Positions 62,492 to 64,000 of a stretch of 64,000 nucleotides of DNA are shown here, one piece after another. The DNA comes from Antedon mediterranea (Eukaryota; Echinodermata; Crinoidea; Comatulida; Antedonidae), in contig NC_092678.1 in NCBI RefSeq assembly GCF_964355755.1, positions 23,788,365-23,852,364 of the forward strand, read 5' to 3'. The notes under the pieces were generated by a model that was not told where the DNA came from, made no database searches, and saw only the letters and a list, made by a program, of their open reading frames with translations. The translations under genes were made by a program, and so were the position numbers. Position 1 is the first letter of the stretch; the number at the start of each line of letters is the position of its first letter.

Positions 62492-64000
62492 ATGACTTGT
62501 GAATCACAAGGCATGTCTGAATTCATCAAACAAGAGGTAATGTATGATATAAACACTCAGAGGCATTAGATTTGTTGTTTAACCCAAGCCACTGTCTTAG
62601 CTAGGTCTTTAAGCTAGGCTCTACTACATTTACTTAGACCTACACTATCTAGGCTAGCTCTACCGTGATTGTTTACTACTCTACCCGCCGAACCGGAACG
62701 GTTAAGGTAGAGGCCTATAGTACAAGGCCAAGGCTGCTATACCTAATCTAATGATATAGGTACTGTGTTTAATATTAGTTAGTTAGATTAGTTGTCTTGT
62801 TTTGCTATCGCTACAGCACACACTTCGAAGCTTCCAAAGTTAGTATATACTTCTACTAGTAGAGTACTAGTAGTAGTAGGTCTAGCTGGCTAGCTAGGCT
62901 AGTGTGTATAGGTTGCCTTCTAATTCTATCCATCAGAACGAATCGTAAAAGATACCGTTTATATATTGGACCACAATAATGCATTTAAAGTATTTTTTTA
63001 CTGTATTGGTGAGCTGAGCCATTATTTTTCAGTTTAATTGGCATTATTAAAATAAAATTTCTTATGTTATTTTTGTACAGACAATACACAAGGAAAAGTG
63101 GCTGTCACTGGAAAAGTACACATACAAAGATCCTAATGGACAGGAGAGGGTTTGGGAAGTGGTAGAAAGAACAACTAAATCCAAACAGAAAGATATTGGA
63201 GATGGTAAAAATTTAATCTCGGGGTCCAGGGTTCAATCTTCACCTAGTTAGTGCTATGATTGTAACTCATGATTGTTTTTATTACACTCCCTAAGCCTTA
63301 AATGAGACCAGGGAAGAGTTAAATTACAATAATTTAACTCTTCCCTGATGAGACTTGTAGTTAATAAGCATGATCATAGTTTATCCATCCCTGTAATTGG
63401 CAAGTTCTTTGCTGTTGGATATGTTGAAATGAAAACAAAATCCAGAAACTTATATCATGAAAGAAGACACCTATTTATTCAATATTATGGTATTAATACC
63501 ATAAGTATAATGTACTGCACTTATTACTCAAGGCTAAATCAATCATCGGATTTGAAATGATCTTTAAGGTTGTACTGTAGTATAGTACAAGGTAGCATGA
63601 TTAGTCAGCCTAAGCTATGACTATTCACTAAATAACTGTATACTTGAACTTTACACTGTAAATGCACTGTTATCTGTTTCTTTTTACACAGCTGTGGGTA
63701 TTGTAGCAATTTTAAAGAGGGCGCTGCATCATGATTGTATATTACTTGTCAGGCAATACCGCCCTCCTATCAAAGGATATTGCATTGAGTTCCCAGCAGG
63801 TATGAAAGGCTATTATATTTATTTTGTAATAATAATTATAATACGTTGTACAATACAAGTACATTCTTTGTGTATTTATTTATATTATACACTATTTATT
63901 TCTCAGGTTTGATTGACAAGAATGAAACTCCATCAGAAGCAGCAATAAGAGAACTTAAGGAGGAGACAGGGTATAGTGGCATAATAGAAAGTGTCTCACC
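62492..64000 (+). CDS. NUDT5: NUDT5, ADP-sugar pyrophosphatase, 5' part
   Basis: Exons 62492-62536, 63081-63204, 63692-63799 and 63907 onward, cut by the window end; phases 0, 1, 1 agree. The translation follows vertebrate NUDT5: [48 protein letters not shown], then the Nudix box [20 protein letters not shown] followed by TGYSG. The box pattern G-x5-E-x7-REL-x-EE-x-G is complete, so metal-dependent hydrolysis of ADP-ribose and related nucleotide sugars is expected. Start choice: ATG at 62492 in a short first coding exon; Met at 62513 is an alternative. No signal peptide, consistent with a cytosolic or nuclear enzyme. Confidence 0.92.
63307..63350. repeat. Short perfect-type hairpin in a NUDT5 intron
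   Basis: Inverted arms CAGGGAAGAGTTAAATTA / TAATTTAACTCTTCCCTG around a few bases. Confidence 0.6.

Noticed and set aside
1-64000. CRISPR arrays, operons, prophage or insertion sequences
   Set aside because: The exon-intron structure and gene content are animal. No spaced direct repeats or bacterial-type genes were seen.

Overview
The window looks like nuclear DNA of an invertebrate deuterostome, most probably an echinoderm. It is AT-rich, with short GT-AG introns, many exons per gene, conserved animal-only genes and a dense load of short palindromic transposon relics. The echinoderm call rests on the fibrinogen-domain receptor-like gene, the intron-rich structure and the repeat style. A crinoid would fit, but nothing here proves the class. 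All gene models below were built by hand from splice sites, reading phase and family similarity recalled from memory.

Layout. (1) 193-4500, plus: 3' part of a GTSE1-like microtubule/clathrin-binding protein. (2) 7731-12109, minus: two-exon secreted CCDC3-like protein with a hydrophobic C-terminal tail. (3) 13475-15177, plus: TMEM115, a Golgi rhomboid-like membrane protein, complete in four exons. (4) 17357-20761, minus: a complete seven-exon selenophosphate synthetase (SEPHS) family protein in which several catalytic residues are replaced, so probably a pseudoenzyme. (5) 23798-27589, plus: an eight-exon gene joining a cytosolic P-loop GTPase, a membrane segment, a fibrinogen-related domain and a second C-terminal membrane segment. 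This is the most unusual object in the window. (6) 29632-60762, minus: about 31 kb and about 29 exons encoding a Piccolo/Fife-type presynaptic active-zone scaffold (zinc finger, long disordered region, PDZ, C2A, C2B). (7) 62492-64000, plus: 5' part of NUDT5, an ADP-sugar pyrophosphatase cut by the window end.

The genes are functionally unrelated neighbours, as expected in an animal genome, and there is no operon. TMEM115 and the CCDC3-like gene are divergent, as are PCLO and NUDT5.

Non-coding space is dominated by mobile-element relics. There are ten copies of one palindromic MITE family, a second MITE-like family carrying ACCAATCA motifs, and a 1.56 kb DNA-transposon-like element with a perfect 32-bp palindrome at its edge. 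There is also a foldback element with 85-bp arms, at least five tRNA-derived SINEs, three 3' fragments of non-LTR retrotransposons, and several local tandem repeats.
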